A stretch of 64,000 bases of DNA from Bacteroidota bacterium (lineage in GTDB: Bacteria > Bacteroidota > Bacteroidia > Sphingobacteriales > Sphingobacteriaceae): NCBI GenBank assembly GCA_013288235.1, contig JABDCF010000002.1:1-64000 (forward strand), given 5' to 3'. This document shows, piece after piece, positions 1 through 8,428 of the stretch. The notes beneath the pieces are model-generated. The model searched no databases and was not told the DNA's origin. It saw only the letters and a list, made by a program, of their open reading frames with translations. Positions within the stretch are counted from its first letter, which is position 1, and each line of letters starts with the position of its first letter. Position numbers and translations under genes: made by a program.

Positions 1-1026
1 AAATTTTTCAGAAAGTATATTTTCCCTGCGTTGTATGGCCTGTTGGTTTACTTTACCGTCAGGTTGTTGCACGATACAGATATAAAGCTCCGTTTTTGGA
101 CCAGGCCCTTGACAATAAATGCAATCGAGATAGTATTGAGCGTGTTCATTGGCTACGCGGGAGTTTATTTGTTTAAGCGGTTATTTAAATACTACGACAA
201 ACACTGGCCTTTGCAATTTCGTTATCAGAATTTATTGCGCGAGCTGTTAATAATGGTCGGCGCGAACCTGGTTTTGGTGAACATGGTCTTTACTCCCTGG
301 GTTATCATAATTAACGGTCAGCTTTATTGGAATGACCTGGCAGATATCTGCATGATACCTTCGCTTTACGCTATTGTTTACTACGGAATTGCCCGCAGCC
401 GCACGTACATGATGGCTTTTATAGACAACAGGATATTACTTGAAAAGGTAACCAACGATCATCTGCAAACCGAGTTAAAGTTTTTAAAATCACAGTACCA
501 TCCGCATTTCTTGTTTAATGCGCTTAATACTATTTATTTTCAGATGGATGAGGATTTGCAGGGGGCGAAAAAGAGCATCGAAAAATTTTCAGAATTGTTG
601 CGGTACCAGCTATACGATCAGCAGCAGCAGGTACCGGTAGCCAGCGAAATTGAATACCTGCAAAGCTTTATCGATCTGCAACAAGTGCGCAGCACCGACA
701 GGATGAAACTGGAAGTTAAATTTGACAAAAAGCTAAACGGCCAAATGGTTTATCCCCTTTTATTTTTGCCGATGGTTGAAAATGCCTTTAAATTTATTGG
801 CGGGAATTACAACCTGGCTATTAATGCCCAGGTATCGGGCAGCCAGATCATCTTCCGGGTTGAAAATTCGGTGCCTGAATTTCAATCGCCAGCCATAAAA
901 AAGGGCGGGATCGGGCTTGAAAATTTAAAGCGCCGGCTCGACCTGCTATACCCCGGCAAACACTCATTATCTACCAATAAAGAAAACGATACATTTATCG
1001 CTGAGCTAAGCCTTGAATATGAATAA
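1..1026 (+). CDS. LytS/YehU-type sensor histidine kinase (5' partial)
   Basis: Sensor kinase of the LytS/YehU family (His_kinase domain), expected to phosphorylate the LytTR regulator encoded next. The frame is open back to base 1, and the TTG at 31 used by the ORF track is internal, so the true start lies outside the window. Hydrophobic segments at about residues 32-47, 70-95 and 103-120 (track numbering) indicate a multi-pass membrane input region. The phosphoacceptor motif HPHFLFN lies near residue 157, and the C-terminal ATP-binding part shows an LPMVENAFKF N-box and a GGIGLENLKRR G-box. It overlaps the regulator gene by 8 bases, so the two are probably translationally coupled. The sensed signal cannot be read from the sequence. 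Confidence 0.92.
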   Translation, partial: KFFRKYIFPALYGLLVYFTVRLLHDTDIKLRFWTRPLTINAIEIVLSVFIGYAGVYLFKRLFKYYDKHWPLQFRYQNLLRELLIMVGANLVLVNMVFTPWVIIINGQLYWNDLADICMIPSLYAIVYYGIARSRTYMMAFIDNRILLEKVTNDHLQTELKFLKSQYHPHFLFNALNTIYFQMDEDLQGAKKSIEKFSELLRYQLYDQQQQVPVASEIEYLQSFIDLQQVRSTDRMKLEVKFDKKLNGQMVYPLLFLPMVENAFKFIGGNYNLAINAQVSGSQIIFRVENSVPEFQSPAIKKGGIGLENLKRRLDLLYPGKHSLSTNKENDTFIAELSLEYE

Positions 1027-1714
1027 CATCACCTGCATAATTACTGATGACGAGCCGTTTGCCCGCAAAGGCCTGCAAGGCTATATTGAAAAAATTGATT
1101 TTCTTGACTTGAAAGGCGTTTGTGAGGATGCCTTACAGTTAAGCAACCTGTTGCAGCAGCAGCCGGTCGACTTGCTTTTTTTAGATATACAAATGCCGCA
1201 TATCACCGGGATTGAGTTTTTAAAAGCATTTCCGCGCCCGCCAAAAGTGATATTTACCACCGCTTTTGAACAATACGCCTTGCAGGGGTTTGAACTGGAT
1301 GTAATAGATTACCTGCTCAAGCCAATATCCTACGAACGTTTTTTAAAAGCCACCTGGAAAGCCCGCGATTACTTTGCGTTGAAGGAGGAAAAAGCTGGCA
1401 CTGCCATCCCTTATATGTTTGCAAAATCAAACGGGAAGCTGGAGAAGATAAATTTTGATGAAATACTATTTATCGAGGGTATGGAAAATTATGCCGCCAT
1501 CTATCTTGAAAATAAAAAGCTTATTATACACACAACTATTAAAGGTTTACTCGAAAAGCTGCCGGCAGGGCAATTTATCCAAACGCATAAATCGTATATC
1601 GCCGCCATAAATAAAGTGGATACTATTGAAGGGAATACACTGCACATTCAAAAACACCAGGTGCCTGTGAGCAAATATTTGCGGGAAGCGGTTTTGGGGC
1701 AGATTGTGAGGTGA
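1019..1714 (+). CDS. LytTR-family response regulator
   Basis: Response regulator with an N-terminal receiver domain (acidic pair DDEP near residues 10-13, phosphoacceptor Asp56 in LLFLDIQMP, conserved Lys in DYLLKP) and a C-terminal LytTR DNA-binding domain (roughly residues 135-230, with FIEGMENYAAIYL). It is the partner of the overlapping LytS-type kinase. The ORF track starts at a TTG at 1013; the ATG at 1019 gives the normal MNNITCIITDDEP start and is preferred. A strong hairpin follows the gene. The regulon is not evident. Confidence 0.93.
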   Translation: MNNITCIITDDEPFARKGLQGYIEKIDFLDLKGVCEDALQLSNLLQQQPVDLLFLDIQMPHITGIEFLKAFPRPPKVIFTTAFEQYALQGFELDVIDYLLKPISYERFLKATWKARDYFALKEEKAGTAIPYMFAKSNGKLEKINFDEILFIEGMENYAAIYLENKKLIIHTTIKGLLEKLPAGQFIQTHKSYIAAINKVDTIEGNTLHIQKHQVPVSKYLREAVLGQIVR

Positions 1715-1764
1715 TGTGCGGATATGCAGATGTGCGAATGTGAGGATGTGCAGATGTTTTGGAG

Positions 1765-1800
1765 AATAAACGCCCCCCGGCAAACCAGGGGGCGTTTATT
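1765..1800. terminator. Bidirectional hairpin terminator
   Basis: A perfect 13-bp inverted repeat (AATAAACGCCCCC / GGGGGCGTTTATT) with a 10-base loop lies between the convergent LytTR gene and the Cys-rich peptide gene. The outer A/T part of each arm provides a T-rich tail on either strand, so it could end both transcripts. Confidence 0.8.
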
Positions 1801-1802
1801 AT

Positions 1803-1958
1803 TTAGTTACATAAACCTGCAGCACATTTAGCTTTTGTGCATTTGGCGTTGCATTCGGTTGTACATTTCTTTTTTGTACATTTTGTGCAGTCGCCAGGTT
1901 TTGCAAATGCTGACACGGTTAACATTACCGCAACAGCGAACATTATGATCTTTTTCAT
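1803..1958 (-). CDS. Small exported Cys-rich peptide (51 aa)
   Basis: Not in the ORF track because it is short. The minus-strand frame runs from ATG at 1958 to TAA at 1803 and encodes 51 residues. It starts with a signal peptide (MKKIIMFAVAVMLTVSAFA) followed by a short mature part of about 31 residues containing seven cysteines spaced three to five residues apart and many lysines (CTKCTKKKC...). The pattern suggests a disulfide-rich or metal-binding periplasmic peptide; no family is recognised. It ends just before a shared hairpin terminator, which supports a real transcription unit. Confidence 0.6.
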   Translation of the reverse strand: MKKIIMFAVAVMLTVSAFAKPGDCTKCTKKKCTTECNAKCTKAKCAAGLCN

Positions 1959-1974
1959 GATTTTAAATTGAATT

Positions 1975-2144
1975 TGTTGATTATGTTGATTGAGTGAGTG
2001 GTTGATTAGGTTAGTCCCGATAGCTATCGGGGAGTGAGTGGTTGATTAAGTGAGTGGTTGACTAAGTTTAAAACTCATTCAACTCAATCCAACTTAAGCA
2101 ACTCAATCCAACTTAATCAACTTAATCCAACCCCATCAACCGTT
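1975..2144. repeat. TTGATT-word intergenic inverted repeat
   Basis: The left arm repeats TTGATT/GAGTGAGTGG words, and the right arm repeats the complementary AATCAACTTAATC words, so the whole can fold into a long imperfect hairpin. A 16-bp palindrome (2016-2031) is embedded in the left arm. It fills the gap between two minus-strand small genes. Related elements occur at 2542, 3587, 10892, 13701 and 63781. Confidence 0.8.
2016..2031. repeat. CCCGATAGCTATCGGG palindrome (copy 1)
   Basis: Perfect 16-bp palindrome sitting inside a TTGATT-word repeat. The same core occurs at 8371-8388, extended to 18 bp. Two identical palindromes in otherwise unrelated gaps indicate a dispersed element. Confidence 0.75.
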
Positions 2145-2180
2145 AACTAAACAATTCACAGGTAGCGTTCGGTTGGTAAC

Positions 2181-2501
2181 TCAAGCATTGGGCGGTCGCC
2201 ACAGAGAGGAACTAAAATCAGTTAATTTACTTTGTACCATTTCGGGGTAATCAACCGGCATGGTTACAAAATTTCTTTGGGTACCCGGCTTGGCCGGAAT
2301 TATAAATGCTATACAAAGCACGCAGTAATTGCAAATTGTATTGTTTGTATTTTTTTTGTTTTTATTGCAGCAATCGTCTTTAAGGGGATTGTATTTCATC
2401 ATTCCCATATTTGCCCCGTCGATTTTCACACACATTGGCGGCGGCTGGCTAAGGCCAGGTGCGAGTATCAGCAGGACAAGTAAAAATGAAAGCGGCTTCA
2501 T
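2181..2501 (-). CDS. Hypothetical exported protein with Cys cluster
   Basis: Hypothetical protein of 106 residues. An N-terminal signal peptide (MKPLSFLLVLLILAPGLS) is followed by a Pro-rich start and a cysteine cluster in the middle (DDCCNK, then TICNYCVLC), so it is probably periplasmic or surface-bound with disulfides or a metal site. No family recognised. It is flanked on both sides by TTGATT-word repeats and lies in the same direction as the Cys-rich peptide downstream. The plus-strand ORFs over it are shadows. Confidence 0.6.
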   Translation of the reverse strand: MKPLSFLLVLLILAPGLSQPPPMCVKIDGANMGMMKYNPLKDDCCNKNKKNTNNTICNYCVLCIAFIIPAKPGTQRNFVTMPVDYPEMVQSKLTDFSSSLWRPPNA

Positions 2502-2541
2502 GATGTGCCAAAGCTAATTATTTAATTTTAGAATAACATAT

Positions 2542-2633
2542 TAGTTGATTGAGTTGATTGAGTTGATTAGGTGAGTTGTTGGTTTAAATCATAGCCACGC
2601 TAACTTAATCAACTCAATCAACCTAAGCAACCA
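2542..2633. repeat. TTGATT-word intergenic inverted repeat
   Basis: Three tandem 9-base units of the type TTGATTGAG, a GTGAGTTGTTGG end and a central loop are followed by the complementary arm (TAACTTAATCAACTCAATCAACC). The hairpin lies directly after the stop of the MmcQ/YjbR gene and upstream of the 2181-2501 gene. Confidence 0.8.
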
Positions 2634-2634
2634 C

Positions 2635-2955
2635 CTACCTTTTCTTCCCAACCACCGCCTGGTAAGCAATATTCAAAGCATCCTCCAACATCTCCGGCCT
2701 TACTTTGTTTAATTCAATAAATGTTGCGCCTTTATGGCCGAACTTGTTGGGCACGGGGTAAAAAACAGCTGGATCAAACGAATTAAAAACAGATTGCTCA
2801 ATTAGCGGTAATTTAACCATCATTTTATCGTGATGTATCCAGAGTGTTGCAAATATTTTGTTTTTAACCCTGAACGATGGTATGCCGAAATGGTCTTTCT
2901 CTTCACTTCCCGGAAGCGATAATGCCATTTGCCTTGCTGTTTCTAAATCGACCAT
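2635..2955 (-). CDS. MmcQ/YjbR family protein
   Basis: Protein of 106 residues matching the MmcQ/YjbR (CyaY-like fold) family: start LETARQMALSLPGSEE, a central FRVKNKIFATLW segment and the C-terminal KVRPEMLEDALNIAYQ helix. Members are often called DNA-binding proteins, but the cellular role is not well established. It ends just before an inverted repeat and starts 8 bases downstream of the lysE-like gene, so the two probably share a transcript. Confidence 0.88.
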   Translation of the reverse strand: MVDLETARQMALSLPGSEEKDHFGIPSFRVKNKIFATLWIHHDKMMVKLPLIEQSVFNSFDPAVFYPVPNKFGHKGATFIELNKVRPEMLEDALNIAYQAVVGKKR

Positions 2956-2963
2956 ATCTCCTG

Positions 2964-3584
2964 CTATTTTTTTGAAGCAAGGGCAATTTTAATGCCTAAA
3001 CCAATGAGGATAAAACCCGTTATCCTTTCCTGTACCATCCAAACCTTCGGATTATTTTTGAAAAAGTCTTTTGTTTTGCCCAAAATACATGCGACAATAA
3101 TTAAAACGAGTGTGCCCTGTGCGGCAAACCATATGCCCAAAGTGAATAATTGAAACTTAAAAAACGGCGATGCCGGATCGATAAATTGGGGTAAAAATGA
3201 TAAAAAGAAGATGGCCACCTTTGGGTTTAAAGCATTAGTGACTATCCCCTGTTTAAATAATTTAAGGTAATTGGCTTTTGCAGGCTTCTCATCGGTAGTA
3301 TTAACGGCTGATTTTGACAAAAGCGCCTTAATGCCAAGGTAAATTAAGTAGCCCGCCCCGGCAAACTTAATGAGCTGAAAAAGATAAGCCGATTTTGAAA
3401 TAATGATAGACAACCCCAGCACAGCAGCCAAAATATGCACAAAACACCCAACAAATATCCCCGTTGCCGATACTATGCCAGCCTTTACCCCCTGCGAAAC
3501 ACTTCGTGATGCCACATAAAGCATATCATTGCCCGGCGTTAAGTTTAATAACAGCGACGCGATGAAAAATAGGTATAAGTTCAT
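2964..3584 (-). CDS. LysE/RhtB family exporter
   Basis: Integral membrane protein of 206 residues of the LysE/RhtB amino-acid exporter family. It shows the N-terminal LNLTPGNDMLYV motif (the family's TPGP-type signature) and about six hydrophobic segments (residues 3-20, 38-60, 66-86, 112-132, 143-165, 184-202). Family members export amino acids or homoserine lactones; the substrate here is unknown. It lies 8 bases upstream of the MmcQ/YjbR gene. Confidence 0.9.
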   Translation of the reverse strand: MNLYLFFIASLLLNLTPGNDMLYVASRSVSQGVKAGIVSATGIFVGCFVHILAAVLGLSIIISKSAYLFQLIKFAGAGYLIYLGIKALLSKSAVNTTDEKPAKANYLKLFKQGIVTNALNPKVAIFFLSFLPQFIDPASPFFKFQLFTLGIWFAAQGTLVLIIVACILGKTKDFFKNNPKVWMVQERITGFILIGLGIKIALASKK

Positions 3585-3586
3585 AG

Positions 3587-3622
3587 TGGTGAGTGGTTGA
3601 TTTGGTTGACTATGTTGATTAG
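3587..3622. repeat. Partial TTGATT-word repeat (one arm)
   Basis: GGTGAGTGGTTGATTTGG-type words directly upstream of the LysE start codon, with no matching complementary arm. It looks like a half element of the TTGATT family. Confidence 0.6.
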
Positions 3623-3791
3623 GTTTTTTTCATGTTTAAAGATGGTGGTTTTAATAATTATTTTCAAATTTGAAAAAAGTAAAAATGCAACACATTGATT
3701 AACAGTCATTAAAGATGCTAAAAAAACGAGTGCTATGGTGAAATGAACACTTGAACATCAGATTAAGCTAAATTACTTAAACATTTTAGTT

Positions 3792-3799
3792 TAAATTTG
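3792..3799 (+). promoter_or_regulatory. -7 promoter element TAAATTTG
   Basis: Matches the Bacteroidota -7 consensus TAnnTTTG. It sits 27 bases before ATG 3827 and overlaps the TTG that the ORF track takes as the start, which argues for the ATG as the real start. A clear -33 element was not found. Confidence 0.5.
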
Positions 3800-3826
3800 A
3801 CCGTCTTTATTCACCAAAATCAATCC

Positions 3827-4600
3827 ATGTCTGTAACCGATAACGGCAACGTAACCCTGGCCATCGAAAATGGTATTGCTACCATTAGTTTTTATCATCC
3901 TGCGCAAAATTCGCTGCCTACAGTATTATTGAATGAATTAACTGATAAAATAACTGCAGCAGGCAATGATCCGCAAACACGGGTTATCATATTAAAAAGC
4001 GGCGGCGACCGCACCTTTTGCGCCGGCGCCAGCTTTGATGAACTGTTACAGATAAAAGATAAACAACAAGGCGCCGAATTTTTTTCAGGCTTTGCCAGGG
4101 TGATCAATGCATGCCGCAAATCTCCAAAAATTATTATTGCCCGCATTCAGGGTAAAGCTGTTGGCGGCGGTGTCGGCCTGGCCGCAGCTGCCGATTATTG
4201 CCTGGCAACTGAAGCGGCCTCCATTAAACTTAGCGAACTGGCTATCGGCATTGGCCCATTTGTTATTTCTCCCGCCGTTACCCGCAAAATTGGATTGCCT
4301 GCATTTTCGCAGCTTACCATCCGCGCTACCGACTTTCAAACAGCACAGTGGGCAATGGAAAAAGGTTTATACAGCGAGGTTTATCCTGATATAGCCACAA
4401 TGGATACTGCGTTGGAAACTCTTGCCAATAAACTGGCTTCCTACCATCCCGAAGCGCTCACAGGACTTAAGCAAATTTTATGGGAGGACACAGATGACTG
4501 GGACGAATTGCTTAACCACCGTGCAGCCATCAGCGGTGAGCTGGTGCTATCGGAGTTTACCCAACAGGCACTACGGGGATTTTTAAGCGGTAAAGGTTAG
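3827..4600 (+). CDS. Enoyl-CoA hydratase/isomerase family protein
   Basis: Crotonase-superfamily protein of 257 residues that should act on acyl-CoA thioesters. It has the first oxyanion-hole region (FCAGASFDEL) and the second (IIARIQGKAVGGGVGLAAAADYCLA), typical of enoyl-CoA hydratases and isomerases. The active-site acid positions are not the canonical EE pair of true enoyl-CoA hydratase (LSELAIGIGPF in this region), so the exact reaction is open. ATG 3827 is preferred over TTG 3797 because a -7 promoter element overlaps the TTG. It stands alone. Confidence 0.85.
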   Translation: MSVTDNGNVTLAIENGIATISFYHPAQNSLPTVLLNELTDKITAAGNDPQTRVIILKSGGDRTFCAGASFDELLQIKDKQQGAEFFSGFARVINACRKSPKIIIARIQGKAVGGGVGLAAAADYCLATEAASIKLSELAIGIGPFVISPAVTRKIGLPAFSQLTIRATDFQTAQWAMEKGLYSEVYPDIATMDTALETLANKLASYHPEALTGLKQILWEDTDDWDELLNHRAAISGELVLSEFTQQALRGFLSGKG

Positions 4601-4744
4601 CCTTGGAAATTTATTTATGGTTAAAACCCGACCAATTTTTATTTGTTTTTATTATACCTTTATGATAAGTTGTTTTTTTAAATCTCAACGTAACCGTGGC
4701 CCCTACTTCTAATAATATCTGCTAATAGCATTAAACTATAGCGT

Positions 4745-6391
4745 ATGTATTCTCCAACAAAAGTAAATGCGGTTACTATTATAGGCTTACTAAGCATAGC
4801 AACCGGCATTTTTATAATAATTGGATGGATCTTCCGAATACCACTTTTCCAAACTATTATACAGGATAGTGTTTTATTGGTATTTAGTACCACCTCGGTT
4901 TGCATTGTATTAGGCGCCGCTTTGCTGATTGCACAATTTCAACTTAGAAAACATAATACTGCCCTAAAGACATTAAATAAACAACTGAAAGATAAGTCGG
5001 AAGAAAGTTCATCAGAATCGTATGCTTTATCAGAAAAACTCAAAAACTGTAAAGGGAATTATCAGTCTGTAATTGAGCGGTCTTTTGATGCTATTTATTT
5101 GGTTGATTTTGACGGGAATTTTATCGATGTGAATCCGAGTATGTGCAAAATGACCGGCTACACCAGGGATGAATTATTAAAATTAAATATAGTAGACCTT
5201 ATTGATCCTGAACAGTTAAAAACAGACCCGGTTGTTCCCTTTCGGAATAACTATGATAAAGCCGTAATTAAAGAAAGACGGATTGTAAACAAAAACGGGA
5301 AGATATTTGAGGTAGAAATTAATATAAAGAAGTTTGCCGATGATAAGGTAATGGTTATTGCAAATGATATTACCAGGCGAAAACAATTGGAAATCGAGCT
5401 CCACCAGGCCGAACTGAAATTTCACACACTGGCCGAGAAATCAACGATAGGCATGTATGTGGTGCAAAAAGAAAAATTCATATACCTAAACCACAGGTTT
5501 GCTGAAATTTTTGGATATGAACCATATGAACTGACAAATAATCCTACCAGTTTTGTTGATATAATCATCAGTGAAGATTACAGGGCAATTGTCAGGAAGA
5601 ACCTATTTGCCCGGTACTCTGGCGAAGTTGACTATGTAAATTATGAGGTAACAGGGAAGAAAAAGGATGGTACCGTTAACCATGTTGAGTTTTCAGGAAG
5701 TCGTGCCGTATTTGACGGCGAGCCAACTATTATCGGTACAGTGATAGATATAACTGGACGCTGGAAAACCGAAGGTGTGTTGAGGCAATATGAAGCAGAC
5801 CTACAAACCATTCTCGATACCACCGATGTTGCTTACGCTTTATTTGACAAAAACCTTAAAGTGACCTCTTTTAATGAAATGGCGGCAGAATTTGCAAGTA
5901 ACCAATATAACCATCGGCTGGGTATAGGGGACCATCTCGAAGATTATTTCCCTGTCGACATGTCGAACCAATTTACAAAAGCTGTTCAGAAAGTACTTGA
6001 AGGGGATAGTATCAATTATGAAATTAACTATCCGCAACCAGGTGGCGCGGTAAACTGGTACTATGCCAGGCTGCTTCCAATCACTAACAAGCAAAAAGAG
6101 ATATTCGGTTTAATGATTGCCCTATCAAACATTACCGAAAGAAAAATAGCAGAAGATTGTTTACATGCCGCATATGACAGGATACAAAGTCATATTAATA
6201 GTATAAAAGAAATGGCCTGGAAACAATCGCACCTGATACGCAGCCCCCTGGCAAATTTAAAAGGGCTGGTTACCTTGCTGCAAGATGACCCATCGGATAT
6301 TGAAATACTTAAGAATATAAAAATTGAACTTGAAAGGCTGGATGCCGTGATCATAGAAATGGCAAAAGATGCCTCAGATCATGATTTGTAG
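4745..6391 (+). CDS. Membrane PAS protein with histidine-kinase dimerisation helix but no ATPase domain
   Basis: Protein of 548 residues. Two N-terminal membrane segments (about 8-28 and 40-62) and a coiled stretch are followed by three PAS domains (about 100-225, 225-345, 350-470) and a final helix pair with a kinase-like H-box (SHLIRSPLANLKGL, His496). The protein stops there: no N, G1, F or G2 boxes follow, and the next 270 bases hold no out-of-frame ATPase domain. It may be phosphorylated in trans, act as a phosphotransfer or adaptor protein, or be a degenerate kinase. PAS annotation is secure; function is inferred. Confidence 0.85.
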   Translation: MYSPTKVNAVTIIGLLSIATGIFIIIGWIFRIPLFQTIIQDSVLLVFSTTSVCIVLGAALLIAQFQLRKHNTALKTLNKQLKDKSEESSSESYALSEKLKNCKGNYQSVIERSFDAIYLVDFDGNFIDVNPSMCKMTGYTRDELLKLNIVDLIDPEQLKTDPVVPFRNNYDKAVIKERRIVNKNGKIFEVEINIKKFADDKVMVIANDITRRKQLEIELHQAELKFHTLAEKSTIGMYVVQKEKFIYLNHRFAEIFGYEPYELTNNPTSFVDIIISEDYRAIVRKNLFARYSGEVDYVNYEVTGKKKDGTVNHVEFSGSRAVFDGEPTIIGTVIDITGRWKTEGVLRQYEADLQTILDTTDVAYALFDKNLKVTSFNEMAAEFASNQYNHRLGIGDHLEDYFPVDMSNQFTKAVQKVLEGDSINYEINYPQPGGAVNWYYARLLPITNKQKEIFGLMIALSNITERKIAEDCLHAAYDRIQSHINSIKEMAWKQSHLIRSPLANLKGLVTLLQDDPSDIEILKNIKIELERLDAVIIEMAKDASDHDL

Positions 6392-6667
6392 CTACTAAAA
6401 AACATTATGCCGGTTCAACCATTCAAATTATCTTAAGGCATTTTATCTCATAAAGGCCAACCGAATAAACACCGGCAAGCTAATCAACGATGTTTACATC
6501 ATAATGTTGTCATTAAAAATTTATCTGTTTCGTAATTATAATTTTAACTATACCACATTTATTTTACCTTTATTTGTATCTATAGCTATTGGTTATACGT
6601 AAACGTTTAAATAGCTTTACGATATGTTTTAAGGCGCCATTTTTAATTTTTCTGATATACTTATCAT

Positions 6668-8350
6668 ATGTTCTACTGGTTATTCATTGTTGTAGTATTT
6701 TGCTCAATCCTTATCGTATTTTATATATACAATTATTACGCTAAACATAGCAAGATCAAAAAAAATTTAGAGCGGATACGAAATAAATGGGGCCGCCCCG
6801 TTAACGCCCGGCGGAATTTTAAATTGATAGCATCTTACCTAAATGCTGTTGATGTACCTGCAAAAATATCCTCAGCAACGGCGGATGACCTCGACCTTAA
6901 TAACATTTTCGATTTTATCGATAGAACGAATTCCAAACCCGGAAAACAATACCTGTATAAAAAGCTTTTCACACCCGAAACTTCGCTCGCTGAATTGGTA
7001 AAATTTGACAAAAAGGTTGAAACGCTTAATATTCCCCGACCCGACCTTGAAGGGATAGAGCTGGAACTTACAAAACTTAACAGCACGGATGCCTATTACC
7101 TTGCCGAATTATTCTTAAACGAGCACGAATTTTTGATAGTCCCGCTGATGGCTTTTTACATCAGGATATCGGGCATAGCAATAATAGGTTTAATAATATC
7201 CTTATTTATTGTGCCCAACCCGGTTTGCTTTATGATTTTAATAGCATTGCTGGTAGGTAATATCGCTTTGCATTATGGCACAAAAAATAAAATATCGTCA
7301 TATACACGGTCGTTACCCCAGTTAATCATTTTAAATAGCGTGGCCCGCAGGTTATTAAAAAAGGTAAGTTTTGAAGAGGATGAATTGGTAAAGGCCAGCT
7401 TAAACAAGCTCGCAGGTTTGAACCGATCATTAAACCTGGTAAATTTTGAAAGCAAGATGGCTGATAACCCCGAAAACTTCAGCTACGCTATCTATAAGTT
7501 CATCAAGATGCTCTTCCTGCTGGAACCTTTAATGTTTATCAGTTCGGTTAAACGGATTAATAAGTACCGTAGTGATATTGAGGTGATATATAAGTACGTT
7601 GCCGAAATTGATGCGTTGATCTCCGTGCTTTCAATCAGGACCGGGTTAGCGCATTACAGCAAACCTGTCTTTAATACCGAAAACCTGCAGATGGACCTTA
7701 CAGATATGTTCCACCCGCTTATTTACAACTGTGTGCCTAATTCCATCCATACCCGTACCGATGAGGGCGTTTTGATCACAGGGTCCAATATGTCGGGTAA
7801 AACTACCTTTATACGCTCTATAGCTATCAACACACTTTTGGCGCAAACAATTTATACTACCTGCACAAGGGAATACAAGGCGCCCATACTTAAAATTCAA
7901 ACCAGTATCAGGACGAGTGATGATCTTGGCGAGCATAAGAGTTATTTCCAGGCTGAAGCATTATCAATCCTTGACATTATTAACCAGAGCAGCGGCGACG
8001 AACCTGTAAAAAGCCTCATTATTATTGATGAGATATTCAGGGGCACCAATACGATAGAGCGTATTGCAGCAGCCAAATCGGTGCTTACTTATTTAACCGA
8101 TAACAAAAATTTTGTATTCGTATCTACGCATGACCTTGAGCTTGCTGAATTACTTGACAATGACTACGCGGTTTACTCTTTCGAGGAATCCGTAAATGAT
8201 ACTCGCCTGGTATTTGATTATAAAATGAAAACAGGTGTACTTAGAAATAAAAATGGTATAGCTATACTGGAAACCATTGGTTACCCCGAGTCGGTAGTAG
8301 AGGATGCTTACATAGTTAGCGAAGAATTGAAACGGAAATATTTGTTGTAA
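6668..8350 (+). CDS. Membrane-anchored MutS-like ATPase
   Basis: MutS-related protein of 560 residues carrying only the core/clamp and ATPase regions. Walker A is TGSNMSGKTTF (about 371-381), Walker B LIIIDEIFRGTN (about 450-461), and a DDL...HKSYFQAE region and FVSTHDLEL H-motif are also typical of MutS domain V. The N-terminal mismatch-recognition domain is absent. Hydrophobic segments at 3-24 and about 155-203 indicate membrane anchoring, unlike mismatch-repair MutS. A role in canonical mismatch repair is therefore unlikely; the real function is unknown. It is preceded by a 276-base AT-rich gap without a gene. Confidence 0.85.
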   Translation: MFYWLFIVVVFCSILIVFYIYNYYAKHSKIKKNLERIRNKWGRPVNARRNFKLIASYLNAVDVPAKISSATADDLDLNNIFDFIDRTNSKPGKQYLYKKLFTPETSLAELVKFDKKVETLNIPRPDLEGIELELTKLNSTDAYYLAELFLNEHEFLIVPLMAFYIRISGIAIIGLIISLFIVPNPVCFMILIALLVGNIALHYGTKNKISSYTRSLPQLIILNSVARRLLKKVSFEEDELVKASLNKLAGLNRSLNLVNFESKMADNPENFSYAIYKFIKMLFLLEPLMFISSVKRINKYRSDIEVIYKYVAEIDALISVLSIRTGLAHYSKPVFNTENLQMDLTDMFHPLIYNCVPNSIHTRTDEGVLITGSNMSGKTTFIRSIAINTLLAQTIYTTCTREYKAPILKIQTSIRTSDDLGEHKSYFQAEALSILDIINQSSGDEPVKSLIIIDEIFRGTNTIERIAAAKSVLTYLTDNKNFVFVSTHDLELAELLDNDYAVYSFEESVNDTRLVFDYKMKTGVLRNKNGIAILETIGYPESVVEDAYIVSEELKRKYLL

Positions 8351-8370
8351 TTTCGGAATTGGGATTTTCG

Positions 8371-8388
8371 TCCCGATAGCTATCGGGA
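8371..8388. repeat. TCCCGATAGCTATCGGGA palindrome (copy 2)
   Basis: Perfect 18-bp palindrome after the MutS-like gene and before the convergent cbpM-like gene. It shares its 16-bp core with 2016-2031 and is flanked by TTTCGGAATT and GATCGGATT words, so it may also act as a terminator hairpin. Confidence 0.75.
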
Positions 8389-8428
8389 TCGGATTTGAAG
8401 CGCACTAAAATTTACGAAGCTCGCAACC

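Noticed and set aside
1975-2144. TTGATT-type repeats as a CRISPR array
   Set aside because: Repeat words are 9-12 bases with no unique spacers of constant length, and both arms are complementary; no cas genes in the window.
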